In this document: piece by piece, positions 15,839-22,985 of the stretch
Position numbering within the stretch: position 1 is the first letter of the stretch
How the letters are laid out: every line of letters begins with the position of its first letter
Assembly (NCBI GenBank): GCA_946480295.1
Contig: CAMLIT010000052.1
Coordinates: 1 to 28,121 of the forward strand
Length of the DNA: 28,121 bases
Reading direction: 5' to 3'
From: an uncultured Gemmatimonadota bacterium
Lineage (GTDB): Bacteria > Gemmatimonadota > Gemmatimonadetes > Gemmatimonadales > Gemmatimonadaceae
Translations under genes and position numbers: made by a program
Notes under the pieces: model-generated
What the model was told of the DNA's origin: nothing
Databases searched by the model: none
What the model saw: the letters and a program-made list of their open reading frames with translations, nothing else

Positions 15839-17149
15839 TCAGATTCTCCCGGCGCGTTCCAGCTTGCCCCAGCTCATGCGCACGTTCAGGAATTCCTCCA
15901 TCGTGGCGAACAGCTTCGCCACGTCCACCAGGATCACGAAGAAGTAGCGGTACACCACCGCGTACGGCACGAGCGACAGCGACTCCTCCTCCATCGCGAC
16001 CGCGTACAGCGCCGCCGCCACGTCCAGCAGCGTGAGCAGCAGCCACCAGTAGATCACGTAGCTCCCCGCGCCCACCGACAGCGCGGCGAGCGCGAAGAAC
16101 AGGTTCCCGAGCACGTTCATCACCGGCCAGATGATCGCCTCGAACAGCATCGCCTGGAGCGACAGCCAGACGCCGAAGCCGTGCCTCGGGAAGGCCACCG
16201 ACGCGCCGCGCTTGCGGAGCGCCTGGAGGATGCCGCGCGTCCATCGGTAGCGCTGCTTGATCAGGTCGAGCAGGCTCTCCGGCGCCTCCGTGTGCGCGAC
16301 GGCGCGGGGCTCGTAGACGATCTGCCACCCCGCCGTCAGCACCTTCAGCGTGAGGTCCGCGTCCTCGGCGTAGGTGTCGCTGTCGTAGCCGCCGACCTGC
16401 GACAGCACCTCGCGGCGGAAGACGCCGATCGGGCCGGGGATGATGTTCACCGCGCGCACGAACCCCTGCGCGCGGCGCGCGAGGTTGAGCCCCTCGATGT
16501 ACTCGAGCGCCTGCAGGCGCGTCCACAGGTTCACGCGATTGGCGACCTTCACGTTGCCGGCGACGGCGCCCACCCGCGGGTCGGCGAAGTGCCGCATCGC
16601 CATGCGCAGCGTCTCGCGCGACAGCCGCGAGTCGCCATCCATGCAGACGACGTACGGGTGCCGCGCGAGGGCGATCCCCGTGTTCAGCGCGTTCGCCTTG
16701 CCCGCGTTCACCTTGCTCACCACGCGCACCGTCACGCCGCCGTAGAACCCCTCGAGCTCCGATGCCCGCTCGTACGTGTCGTCCGTCGAGCCGTCGTCGA
16801 CGACGAGGATCTCGTACGTCGGATAGTCGAGGTCGAGGAGGCTGCGGATCGCCGCCTGGATCACCGGCCCCTCGTTGAACGCGGGGACGATGAGCGTCGC
16901 CGGGGGCAGGAAGTCCGGCGCCGGGCGCGCGACCTCCGTCTCGATGTGCTGGAGATAGCCGAGCCAGAGGAGCGCGAAGTAGCGCAGCACCAGCAGCACC
17001 AGGAACGTCAGCACGATCGCGATCCCGATGCGCAGCGCCGTGCTCTCCGCGTCGAGCGGCGTGTGCGACAGCACCACCGCCATCACCGTCGAGACGACGA
17101 GGAGGAGGAAGAGGCCGGAGAGCAGGAGGAGGAAGTAGCGGGCGCGCAT
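15839..17149 (-). CDS. Processive family 2 glycosyltransferase (PgaC/IcaA-like polysaccharide synthase)
   Basis: Inner-membrane synthase of 436 aa. Two N-terminal TM helices (about 5-27 and 40-64), a cytoplasmic GT-A domain (about 80-320) and three or four C-terminal helices (from about 325). Catalytic motifs are complete: VVDDGSTDD (Asp118/119), DGD (171-173), AEDADL (Glu262, Asp263) and QRYRW (299-303), the D,D,D,QxxRW set of processive beta-glycan synthases. The NAGKANALNTGI block is typical of PgaC/IcaA-type N-acetylglucosamine polymerases; the substrate is inferred. Start ATG 17149 lies 5 nt after the stop of the TPR-barrel gene. The frame is open further upstream only because a frameshift in the upstream gene puts it in register (see that entry); the long joined frame is not a real fusion. 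Confidence 0.93.
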   Translation of the reverse strand: MRARYFLLLLSGLFLLLVVSTVMAVVLSHTPLDAESTALRIGIAIVLTFLVLLVLRYFALLWLGYLQHIETEVARPAPDFLPPATLIVPAFNEGPVIQAAIRSLLDLDYPTYEILVVDDGSTDDTYERASELEGFYGGVTVRVVSKVNAGKANALNTGIALARHPYVVCMDGDSRLSRETLRMAMRHFADPRVGAVAGNVKVANRVNLWTRLQALEYIEGLNLARRAQGFVRAVNIIPGPIGVFRREVLSQVGGYDSDTYAEDADLTLKVLTAGWQIVYEPRAVAHTEAPESLLDLIKQRYRWTRGILQALRKRGASVAFPRHGFGVWLSLQAMLFEAIIWPVMNVLGNLFFALAALSVGAGSYVIYWWLLLTLLDVAAALYAVAMEEESLSLVPYAVVYRYFFVILVDVAKLFATMEEFLNVRMSWGKLERAGRI

Positions 17150-17154
17150 CGCCG

Positions 17155-19441
17155 TCACCAGGCGAGCCGCACGCGCAGCGTGCCGTTCATCGACTGATAG
17201 CTCCCTTCGCGCCCGCGGCCGTAGCCGAGCGCCGCGTCCACCCGCACGCCCGGCGCCGGGCGCCACGCCACGTCGCCGCTCGTCGCGAACTGAGCGACGG
17301 TGCGGCCCGGCAGCGTGAGCCGCGTCCCGCTCGACTCGGCCACCGGCACCGACTCGATCGACCGGGCCACCCCGGGGAGTGCCCGCACGCTGATCGACAG
17401 GTCCTTGCGGGGCTGCACCGCGACCTCCACGCCGAGCATGTGCTGCGTGTAGCGCGACGGGTCCCAGTACGCCTCGCTGCTCCGCGCGTAGCCGAGCGTG
17501 CCGCCGTCGTACAGCGCCGCGACGTGGCTCGTGATCGGCAGCCGCGCCGAGACGCCGATCGCCGTCCGGCGGTTGCCGTCGCTGAGCAGCATGCGCTCGG
17601 CGCTCACCGTCACCGTGGCGCGGGCCACCGGCGCCGTGACCGACGCCGTGATCGCGCGGCCGACGAGGGCGCGCGTGGGATCGGCGACGAAGCCGCCCCG
17701 CGCCGCCGGCGCGATCGTCGGCAGCGACATGAGCGACCGGTACACCGGCCCGCGGCTGACCTCCACCGAGCCGGCGACGTGGCCGTGCGTCCACGAGGCG
17801 CCGAGCGAGCCGAGGGCGATGTCGCCGACCATCGCGTGGCGCGGCGAAGCCGCGCGGGAGCTGCTGCGTCGCGCCGACGTTGACCTCGTAGCCGTACACG
17901 TACTGCGCGGGCCGCCGGACGAACCGCTGGGCGATCCGGCGCTGGTCCGCGCCGACGCTGACGACCGTCCCCGTGCCGAGCGCGAAGCCGCGCGTCACGC
18001 CGGCGGAGAGGAAGAGGAACCCCGTGTTGTCCTCCTCGTAGTCGGAGGCGAGGGTCCATCCCGCCTCGCCGGCGCCCGCGGCGGCGCCGTACAGCCGCTC
18101 CATGCGGTCGACGTCGGCCAGCGCGAGGAGGACGCGCTGATCGTTCGGGCGGAGCGCCATCGCCCGCTCGTACATGAGGCGCGCCTCGGCGACGTTCCCC
18201 GTCCAGCGATAGACGTCGCCGAGCAGGGCGTAGCCGTCGTAGCTCGGCTGCCGGTCGAGCGCCGCGCGGAGGTCCGGCTCGGCGTGCTCGTAGTCGCCCG
18301 CCCACGCCTCCAGCTCGCCGCGGGCGAGGAGGAGCGCCGGCGTCGCGTGCCGGGCGATCACCGCCGAGTACTCGCGGATCGCCGCCGGGGAGTCGCCGCT
18401 CCAGGCGAGCGCCTGCGCGTACTGCACGCGCAGGCTGTCGTCGTTCGGCGCGAGGGCGACGGCGCGGGCGAGGAGCCGCGCGGCGCCCAGCGAGTCGCGC
18501 GCGAGCCCGCGCACCCCCGCCGCCTCGCGCAGCAGCGCGAGGTCGTCGCCCGCGGCGAGGAGCGTGTCGTACTCCGCGGCGGCGAGCGCGTACCGGTGCG
18601 CGCGGGCCAGCGCCTGCGCGTACGCGACGCGGTACGGTCGGTAGCCAGGCGCCTCGGCCAGCCATTGCCGCGCCTCGTCCGCCGTCGGCTCGAAGCTGGC
18701 GCGCACCGACCGCAGCATCGTCGCCGCGGCGGTGTCGCCAGGGGAGCGGGAGAGCAGCCATCGCAACTCGGGCTCCGCCTCGCGCGGCCGATCGCCCCAG
18801 GCGAGGGCCCGCGCGAGTCCCCACCGGTACGAGGGATCCGTGCCATCGAGCGTCACGAGCCGCCGGTATTCGCGCGCCGCGTCGTCGTAGCGCTGCGCGT
18901 CGAGCAGCACGGCGGCGAGCTCGGCGCGCGCGCCCGCCATCGGGCGTACGGCGAGCGCCTGACGATACCAGCCGATCGCCGCGTCGACGTGCCCGCGCGT
19001 GTTCTCCAGGCGCGCGAGGTCGAGCAGCACGTCCACGTCGGACGGATGCAGCGAGACCCAGCGCTGGAGGATCGGGATCGCGTCGTCGGTGCGGCCGGCC
19101 TTCACCAGCTCGTACGCGCTGTCTGTCGCGAGCTGCCGGGCCGACGGGTGCCAGCTCCACGCCGGCGAGGCGACCTCGCCCGCGGCGAGCGACTCCCACG
19201 ACACCGGCGGCGCGTTGGCGGCGCGCCACGCCGCGTCGGCGCGCGCGAACGCCGCGTACGCCGACGCCGGCGGGCGGATCGCCTGCACGTCGCGGACGAG
19301 GAAGGCGTCGGACCCCTCGCGGGCGACGGGCCGCTTCGCGACCACGGCGCCGAACAGCGTCGCGATCGAGTAGACCGCGCCAAACGCGAGGAGTCCGGCG
19401 ACCGTGGCCAGCAGGACTCCGTACCGGCCGTTCCGCGGCAT
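17155..19441 (-). CDS. TPR plus outer-membrane beta-barrel exporter, PgaA/YaiO-like, with a 1-nt frameshift
   Basis: Expected product about 761 aa. A hydrophobic segment (8-35) anchors or targets the N terminus. Residues about 95-480 are TPR-like helical repeats (DDAIPILQRWVSLHPSDVDV, DAAIGWYRQALAVRP, DDAAREYRRLVTLDG, EARLMYERAMALRPND). From about residue 500 the chain is amphipathic beta strands ending in an aromatic-basic RVRLAW, as in outer-membrane barrels of YaiO/PgaA type. Near 17833-17850 the frame slips: upstream reading ends NVGATQQLPRGFAA, and the barrel resumes as MVGDIALGSLGASW in the next frame. Deleting one base (for example CCACGCG to CACGCG) rejoins them. TPR-barrel proteins export the polymer. 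The frame break may be a sequencing error, a recent mutation, or programmed; the first is most likely. Start 19441 is 1 nt after the regulator's stop. Confidence 0.8.
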
Positions 19442-19442
19442 C

Positions 19443-21107
19443 TCAGGGCTTCTCGAGCCGCAGCCGCCGCTCGCCGTCGGCCGGCGTCGCGTCGCCGTCG
19501 GCCTGCGTCGGCTCGACGAAGAGCAACGGTCCCACCGTGTCGTCCGCGGGCGCGTCGGGCGCGTCCGCGACCGCCACCGCCGTGCCGCTCTCGTTCGGCA
19601 CGAGCTGCAGCGGCGGCTCCGGGGGCTCGGTCGTCAGCAACGCGATCACCTGGTCCTCCTCCGCCGGATAGGAGGCGACGAGGACCTCGAGCTCCCCGTG
19701 CCCCGCGCGCCGCCACTCCTCGCGCACCCGCTCGGCGAACGGGTGCACGTCCTTGCGACGCGCCGAGTGCAGGTAGACCGCGACCCCCGCGTCGATGTAG
19801 CCGGCCAGGTCGCCGCTCTCCAGGCGGAGCTTGCGGAGCACGAGCTCCCCGAGCTGGAGCGCGGTGCCCGTGCCGCCGGGGCGCAGCGAGACGAGCGTGA
19901 AGAAGGGGAGCGGGTCCCCGGCCATGTGCGCGCTGACCGCGTTCCGGAAGGCGTGAGCGTCGAGCAGCTCGTGGTGCTCACCGTCCGCCGAGGGCTGCAC
20001 GACGAGCGGCACCTCGACGTCGCCGAACGGCGCGCCCGGGGCGTGGCCGCGCGCGATCGTCGCCTCGAGCCGAGCGACGAACTCGCTCGGGTGCAGGTCG
20101 CCGACGATGAAGTCGTCCGCGCCGGCGCGGAGCGCGCGGGCACGGTCGTCGGCGCGCAGCGTGAACTGCGTGACCAGCGTGACCGGCGCGTTGCTCCCGG
20201 CGCGGCGAAGCTCGCGCACCAGCGTCAGCGCGTCCTGCACCGAGTCGCGGCGCACCTCGAGGAGCACGGCGCCGACCCCCGACGCCAGCTCGGCGAAGGC
20301 GCTGGCGAGCGTCGCGCGCACGTTGACGTCGTAGCGCGACCGGAGCGCCGGGAGCACGTCGTCCGCGAGCAGCCGATCCGCGCCGATGACGAGGATCCGG
20401 CGCGCCGCCTCCGCGGAGACGTCGTTCGCGCGCCGGTGCTTCGAGTCGGCCACCGGCACGATCCCGATCCCCGGCTGGATGACGAACGCCATCGGCGCGG
20501 TGGACGAGACCGCGAAGCGCGCCTTGCGCAGCTCCATGCGATAGCCGCGGTCGCGCTCGCAGGAGAAGTGGACGATCGCGCCCGCGCGCTGGACGAGCGG
20601 CTCCAGCCGGCGGTCGTACAGCCCCGCGAGATCCGCCGGGTACGTCACCAGCGCCGTCGCGCCGAGCGAGTCGACGAAGGACATGAGCGCCTGGATGCCG
20701 GTGCCCGAGGCGGTGCTCGCCTCGAGGAAGGGCGCCACCGAGTCGATGACGATCCGCGACGGCGCCCGATCGCCGATGAGCTGCCGCAGCTCGTCGAAGG
20801 CGATCTCCGGCGCCGGCGCGCGCGCGAAGCGGCGCGTGAAGTCGAGCTGGTAGCGCAGCAGGACGAGCCGCTCGTCGGCGAGCTGGCGGTCCAGGTCCAT
20901 GCCGAGATACTGGCCCTGCGCGATCAGGTCCGTCGGGTCGTCCGTCGTGAGGAGCACCGCGGACTCGCCGGCATCGAAGGCCGCCCCGAGGAACTCGAGA
21001 CAGGCGACCGTCTTGCCGGTGCCGGGCGCGCCGGTGAGCACGTACGTCCGCCGGGGAACGAGTCCGCCGAGGCGATCATCCAACGGGGCGATACCACTGG
21101 GAATCAT
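19443..21107 (-). CDS. KaiC-like ATPase with pseudo-receiver and degenerate GGDEF-like domains
   Basis: Cytoplasmic protein of 554 aa. Residues 1-230 are a RecA/KaiC-like ATPase with Walker A GAPGTGKT (26-33), Walker B-like RIVIDSVAPF and the opening SGIAPLDDRLGGL. Residues about 255-375 look like a response-regulator receiver (ILVIGADRLLADDVLPALRS), but the phospho-acceptor position reads LLEVRRD (Glu in place of Asp) and the usual KP is GD, so it is probably a pseudo-receiver. Residues about 400-505 resemble a GGDEF-type fold without the GGDEF or RxGD residues (GDLAGYIDAGVAVYLHSARR). I infer a regulatory ATPase, not a clock protein. ATG 21107 is preferred: GGAG lies 6 nt upstream; in-frame ATGs at 21119 and further up lack a good site. 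It is first in the polysaccharide cluster. Confidence 0.82.
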   Translation of the reverse strand: MIPSGIAPLDDRLGGLVPRRTYVLTGAPGTGKTVACLEFLGAAFDAGESAVLLTTDDPTDLIAQGQYLGMDLDRQLADERLVLLRYQLDFTRRFARAPAPEIAFDELRQLIGDRAPSRIVIDSVAPFLEASTASGTGIQALMSFVDSLGATALVTYPADLAGLYDRRLEPLVQRAGAIVHFSCERDRGYRMELRKARFAVSSTAPMAFVIQPGIGIVPVADSKHRRANDVSAEAARRILVIGADRLLADDVLPALRSRYDVNVRATLASAFAELASGVGAVLLEVRRDSVQDALTLVRELRRAGSNAPVTLVTQFTLRADDRARALRAGADDFIVGDLHPSEFVARLEATIARGHAPGAPFGDVEVPLVVQPSADGEHHELLDAHAFRNAVSAHMAGDPLPFFTLVSLRPGGTGTALQLGELVLRKLRLESGDLAGYIDAGVAVYLHSARRKDVHPFAERVREEWRRAGHGELEVLVASYPAEEDQVIALLTTEPPEPPLQLVPNESGTAVAVADAPDAPADDTVGPLLFVEPTQADGDATPADGERRLRLEKP

Positions 21108-21124
21108 CTTGGGCTCCATCAACG

Positions 21125-21146
21125 GTTCAGGGCGGTATGCCTGAAC
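21125..21146 (-). promoter_or_regulatory. Inverted repeat in the leader of the polysaccharide cluster
   Basis: GTTCAGG (21125-21131) and CCTGAAC (21140-21146) form perfect 7-bp arms with an 8-nt spacer, 18 nt before the chosen start of the KaiC-like gene. It may be an operator or a short leader hairpin. Not matched to a known regulator. Confidence 0.45.
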
Positions 21147-21192
21147 GAGCTGCAAACATCGGGAGCCGACAGTGCAGAACGCGGGCCGCGCG

Positions 21193-21208
21193 TGTGATGC
21201 ATCGCACA
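21193..21208. promoter_or_regulatory. CRP/FNR-family-like site in the divergent region
   Basis: TGTGA (21193-21197), six bases (TGCATC), then GCACA (21204-21208): nine of ten matches to the CRP half-site pair TGTGA-N6-TCACA. It is embedded in GTGTG-N8-CACAC symmetry and lies between hemQ (+) and the polysaccharide cluster (-), 41 nt upstream of the hemQ start. Pattern only; no promoter boxes are certain here. Confidence 0.35.
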
Positions 21209-21248
21209 CCCTGCCAAACGCCGAGCGGACAAGGCATTTTCACTTCCT

Positions 21249-22121
21249 ATGGAAATGGAAACTCACGCCCTGCCGCCGGAGACCCTCGAGGGGTGGTACG
21301 CCCTGCACCAGGTCTTCCGGCTGAACCATGGAACGCTGCGCTCGCTGGACGAGACGAGCCGGCAGCGCGCGCTCGACACCGCCCGCACCGCGCTCGAGGA
21401 GCTGACCGCGCCGCGCGATGGCGGGTGGAGCATCGTCGTCGACCTCGTCGGCTCGCGTGGCGACGTCATGCTCATCCACCTGCGGCCGACGCTCGAATCG
21501 CTCGGCGCCGCGCAGTACCACCTGGCGCACTCGCCGTTGCATGACGCCCTCGAGCTCGTGTACTCGTTCCTGAGCGTCACCGAGGCTGGGATGTACTACC
21601 TGACGGCGCAGCTCGCCAAACGAGCGGCGGCGCGCGGCGGGAAGATCGGGGACGACACATACAAGAAGGAGCTGGCCGAGCGGCTGAAGGCCGAGCTCGA
21701 GACCCCACACCTCCAGAAACGCCTCTATCCGCCCCTGCCGCCCGACATGCCGTACGTCTGCTTCTATCCGATGGACAAGCGGCGCGACGCGGGGCAGAAC
21801 TGGTACATCCAGCCGATCGACGAGCGCAGCCGGATGATGCAGGAGCACGGCCTCACCGGTCGGAACTACGCCGGGAAGGTGATGCAGGTGGTGACCGGGG
21901 CGATCGGGCTGGACGCGTGGGAGTGGGGGGTGACGCTGTTCGCGAAGGATCCGCTGGACTTCAAGAAGCTCGTGTCGGACATGCGGTTCGACGAGGTGAG
22001 CGCGAAGTACGCGGAGTTCGGGGAGTTCTACGTGGGCAAGAGGGTGGAGGGGACGGAGTGGCTGGGGCGGGTGGCGGGAGCGCGGGACGAGCGCGCGGGA
22101 GGCGGGAGGCGGGAGGCGTAG
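21249..22121 (+). CDS. hemQ: Coproheme decarboxylase HemQ (ChdC)
   Basis: Chlorite-dismutase-fold protein of 290 aa. It oxidatively decarboxylates coproheme to haem b in the cytoplasm, the last step of the coproporphyrin-dependent pathway. Signature residues are in place: FYPMDKRRDAGQNWY with the radical Tyr173, then MMQEHGLTGRNYAGKV with the proximal His200, exactly 27 residues apart as in known HemQ (Tyr145/His172 of Geobacillus). VTGAIGLDAWEWGVTLFAKD and VSDMRFDEVSAKYAEFG are typical. The last about 18 residues (ARDERAGGGRREA and before) derive from a GGG heptad repeat and are probably not part of the fold. No HemY/HemH partner is in the window. Start ATG 21249 has no clear Shine-Dalgarno; ATG 21255 is possible. 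Confidence 0.94.
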   Translation: MEMETHALPPETLEGWYALHQVFRLNHGTLRSLDETSRQRALDTARTALEELTAPRDGGWSIVVDLVGSRGDVMLIHLRPTLESLGAAQYHLAHSPLHDALELVYSFLSVTEAGMYYLTAQLAKRAAARGGKIGDDTYKKELAERLKAELETPHLQKRLYPPLPPDMPYVCFYPMDKRRDAGQNWYIQPIDERSRMMQEHGLTGRNYAGKVMQVVTGAIGLDAWEWGVTLFAKDPLDFKKLVSDMRFDEVSAKYAEFGEFYVGKRVEGTEWLGRVAGARDERAGGGRREA

Positions 22122-22141
22122 GGACGAGGGACGAGGGACAA
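22097..22141 (+). repeat. 7-nt GGGANNN tandem repeat, possible G-quadruplex
   Basis: Three copies of GGGAGGC (22097-22117), then GTA, then GGGACGA twice and GGGACAA once (22121-22141). Six GGG tracts have loops of 4, 4, 7, 4 and 4 nt, which fits the G3+N1-7 rule for a G-quadruplex on the plus strand and in hemQ RNA. The repeat spans the hemQ stop codon. Confidence 0.75.
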
Positions 22142-22161
22142 GCGGGTCCTCCGCTGAAACC

Positions 22162-22210
22162 GAGGTGAGACGGCCTCGTAGGGAGGAAAGACTCCTTACG
22201 AGGCCGTCTC
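22162..22210 (+). promoter_or_regulatory. 19-bp hairpin directly before a start codon, with Shine-Dalgarno at its 5' foot
   Basis: GAGACGGCCTCGTA (22167-22180) pairs perfectly with TACGAGGCCGTCTC (22197-22210); inside, GGGAG pairs with CTCCT (one G-T) around a GAAAGA loop, giving 19 bp. The right arm ends 1 nt before ATG 22212. GAGGTGA (22162-22168), a 7-nt match to the 16S anti-Shine-Dalgarno, sits at the 5' foot, overlapping the outer two pairs. No Shine-Dalgarno lies close to the ATG in linear distance. The hairpin may bring the two together, or may act as a hemQ terminator without T-tract. Confidence 0.65.
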
Positions 22211-22211
22211 C

Positions 22212-22595
22212 ATGGTGGCTCTGCTCAAGTGGCTCGCGTCGCGGCTCGCCGTCATCCCCTGGCTCCTGAAGACCATCGGCGGCCTCGGCGTGCTCGTGCC
22301 GCTGGCGTTCCTGCTGAAGATCATCGGGTGGCCGATCATCGCGGTCGTCCTCGTGCTCGCCGCGCCCGTGCTGTTCGTGCTCTTCGTCCTCGGGCTGCCG
22401 ATCTTCGCCGTCTTCCTCGTCGGGGGCGGGCTGCTCGCCTTCGTCTTCATGCTGCTGAGCGTCGGCCTCGTGGCGCTCAAGTTCGCGATCTTCGTCGTCC
22501 TGCCGATCGTGCTCCTGTGGAAGCTGTTCCGGTGGATCTTCCGGCGCGGGGAGGGAGGGAACGGCAAGGGAGAGGTTCGGCCGTCGGAGAGCTGA
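22212..22595 (+). CDS. Small very hydrophobic membrane protein (tandem paralogue 1)
   Basis: A 127-aa protein that is almost entirely Ile/Leu/Val/Ala/Gly/Phe from about residue 12 to 105, with Lys/Arg/Trp at both ends and a polar tail GEGGNGKGEVRPSES. Three or four helices fit. No named family is recognised. The segment GLPIFAVFLVGGGLLAFVF..LVALKFAIFVVLPIVLLWKL matches the next gene's GLPVFAVLLVGAVLL..VVLKLAILVLVPLLIVGW, so the two are paralogues. ATG 22212 follows the 19-bp hairpin; the next in-frame ATG is far inside the protein. It probably sits in the inner membrane; function unknown. Confidence 0.72.
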   Translation: MVALLKWLASRLAVIPWLLKTIGGLGVLVPLAFLLKIIGWPIIAVVLVLAAPVLFVLFVLGLPIFAVFLVGGGLLAFVFMLLSVGLVALKFAIFVVLPIVLLWKLFRWIFRRGEGGNGKGEVRPSES

Positions 22596-22597
22596 CC

Positions 22598-22945
22598 ATG
22601 CTCACCCTGCTGCGCGTCTTCATCCGTGCGGTCCTGTTCCTCGTCCTGCTGATCCCGGCGGCGGTCCTCCTCGCCGTGATCGGGCTGCCGGTGGGGATCG
22701 TCCTCGCGATCCTGGCGATCCCAGTGCTCATCGTGCTCGCGGTCCTCGGGCTCCCCGTGTTCGCGGTGCTGCTCGTCGGGGCGGTGCTGCTCTGCGCGAC
22801 CTTCGGTGTGCTCGCGGCGTTCGTCTCGCTCGGCTTCGTCGTGCTGAAGCTGGCGATCCTCGTGCTCGTGCCGCTGCTGATCGTCGGGTGGATCGTGCGG
22901 CGGCTCGTGGGGGGACCGGCGCCGGAGGAGTGGCACCGCGTGTGA
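22598..22945 (+). CDS. Small very hydrophobic membrane protein (tandem paralogue 2)
   Basis: A 115-aa protein of the same kind as its upstream neighbour: hydrophobic from about residue 7 to 102, ending in RRLVGGPAPEEWHRV. Shared GLPVFAVLLVGAVLL and VVLKLAILVLVPLL blocks point to tandem duplication, with an insertion of GLPVGIVLAILAIPVLIVL near the N terminus. GGAGA at 22586-22590 lies 7 nt before ATG 22598, and only 2 nt separate it from the previous stop, so the pair is one unit. Function unknown; the charged C terminus is likely cytoplasmic. Confidence 0.75.
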   Translation: MLTLLRVFIRAVLFLVLLIPAAVLLAVIGLPVGIVLAILAIPVLIVLAVLGLPVFAVLLVGAVLLCATFGVLAAFVSLGFVVLKLAILVLVPLLIVGWIVRRLVGGPAPEEWHRV

Positions 22946-22949
22946 CGAC

Positions 22950-22970
22950 CGCCGGCCCACGCGGCCGGCG
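22950..22970. terminator. 8-bp hairpin between convergent genes
   Basis: CGCCGGCC (22950-22957), 5-nt loop CACGC, GGCCGGCG (22963-22970): a perfect stem between the hydrophobic pair (+) and the nitrilase gene (-). A bidirectional terminator is plausible although no T-tract follows on either side. Confidence 0.45.
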
Positions 22971-22985
22971 AGCTCGAGACCCTAT

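Noticed and set aside
15839..19441. A 1200-residue TPR-glycosyltransferase fusion
   Set aside because: The middle section (about residues 534-760) is nonsense Arg/Ala/Gly sequence, while the next frame encodes the barrel part with its own stop at 17155 and the GT2 gene has its own start at 17149.
19443..21107. Circadian clock KaiC
   Set aside because: Only one RecA-type domain and no kaiA/kaiB nearby; other domains are unrelated to clock proteins.
21125..21146. LexA-type SOS box
   Set aside because: Arms GTTCAGG/CCTGAAC have wrong spacing for both the Bacillus and the alphaproteobacterial LexA sites.
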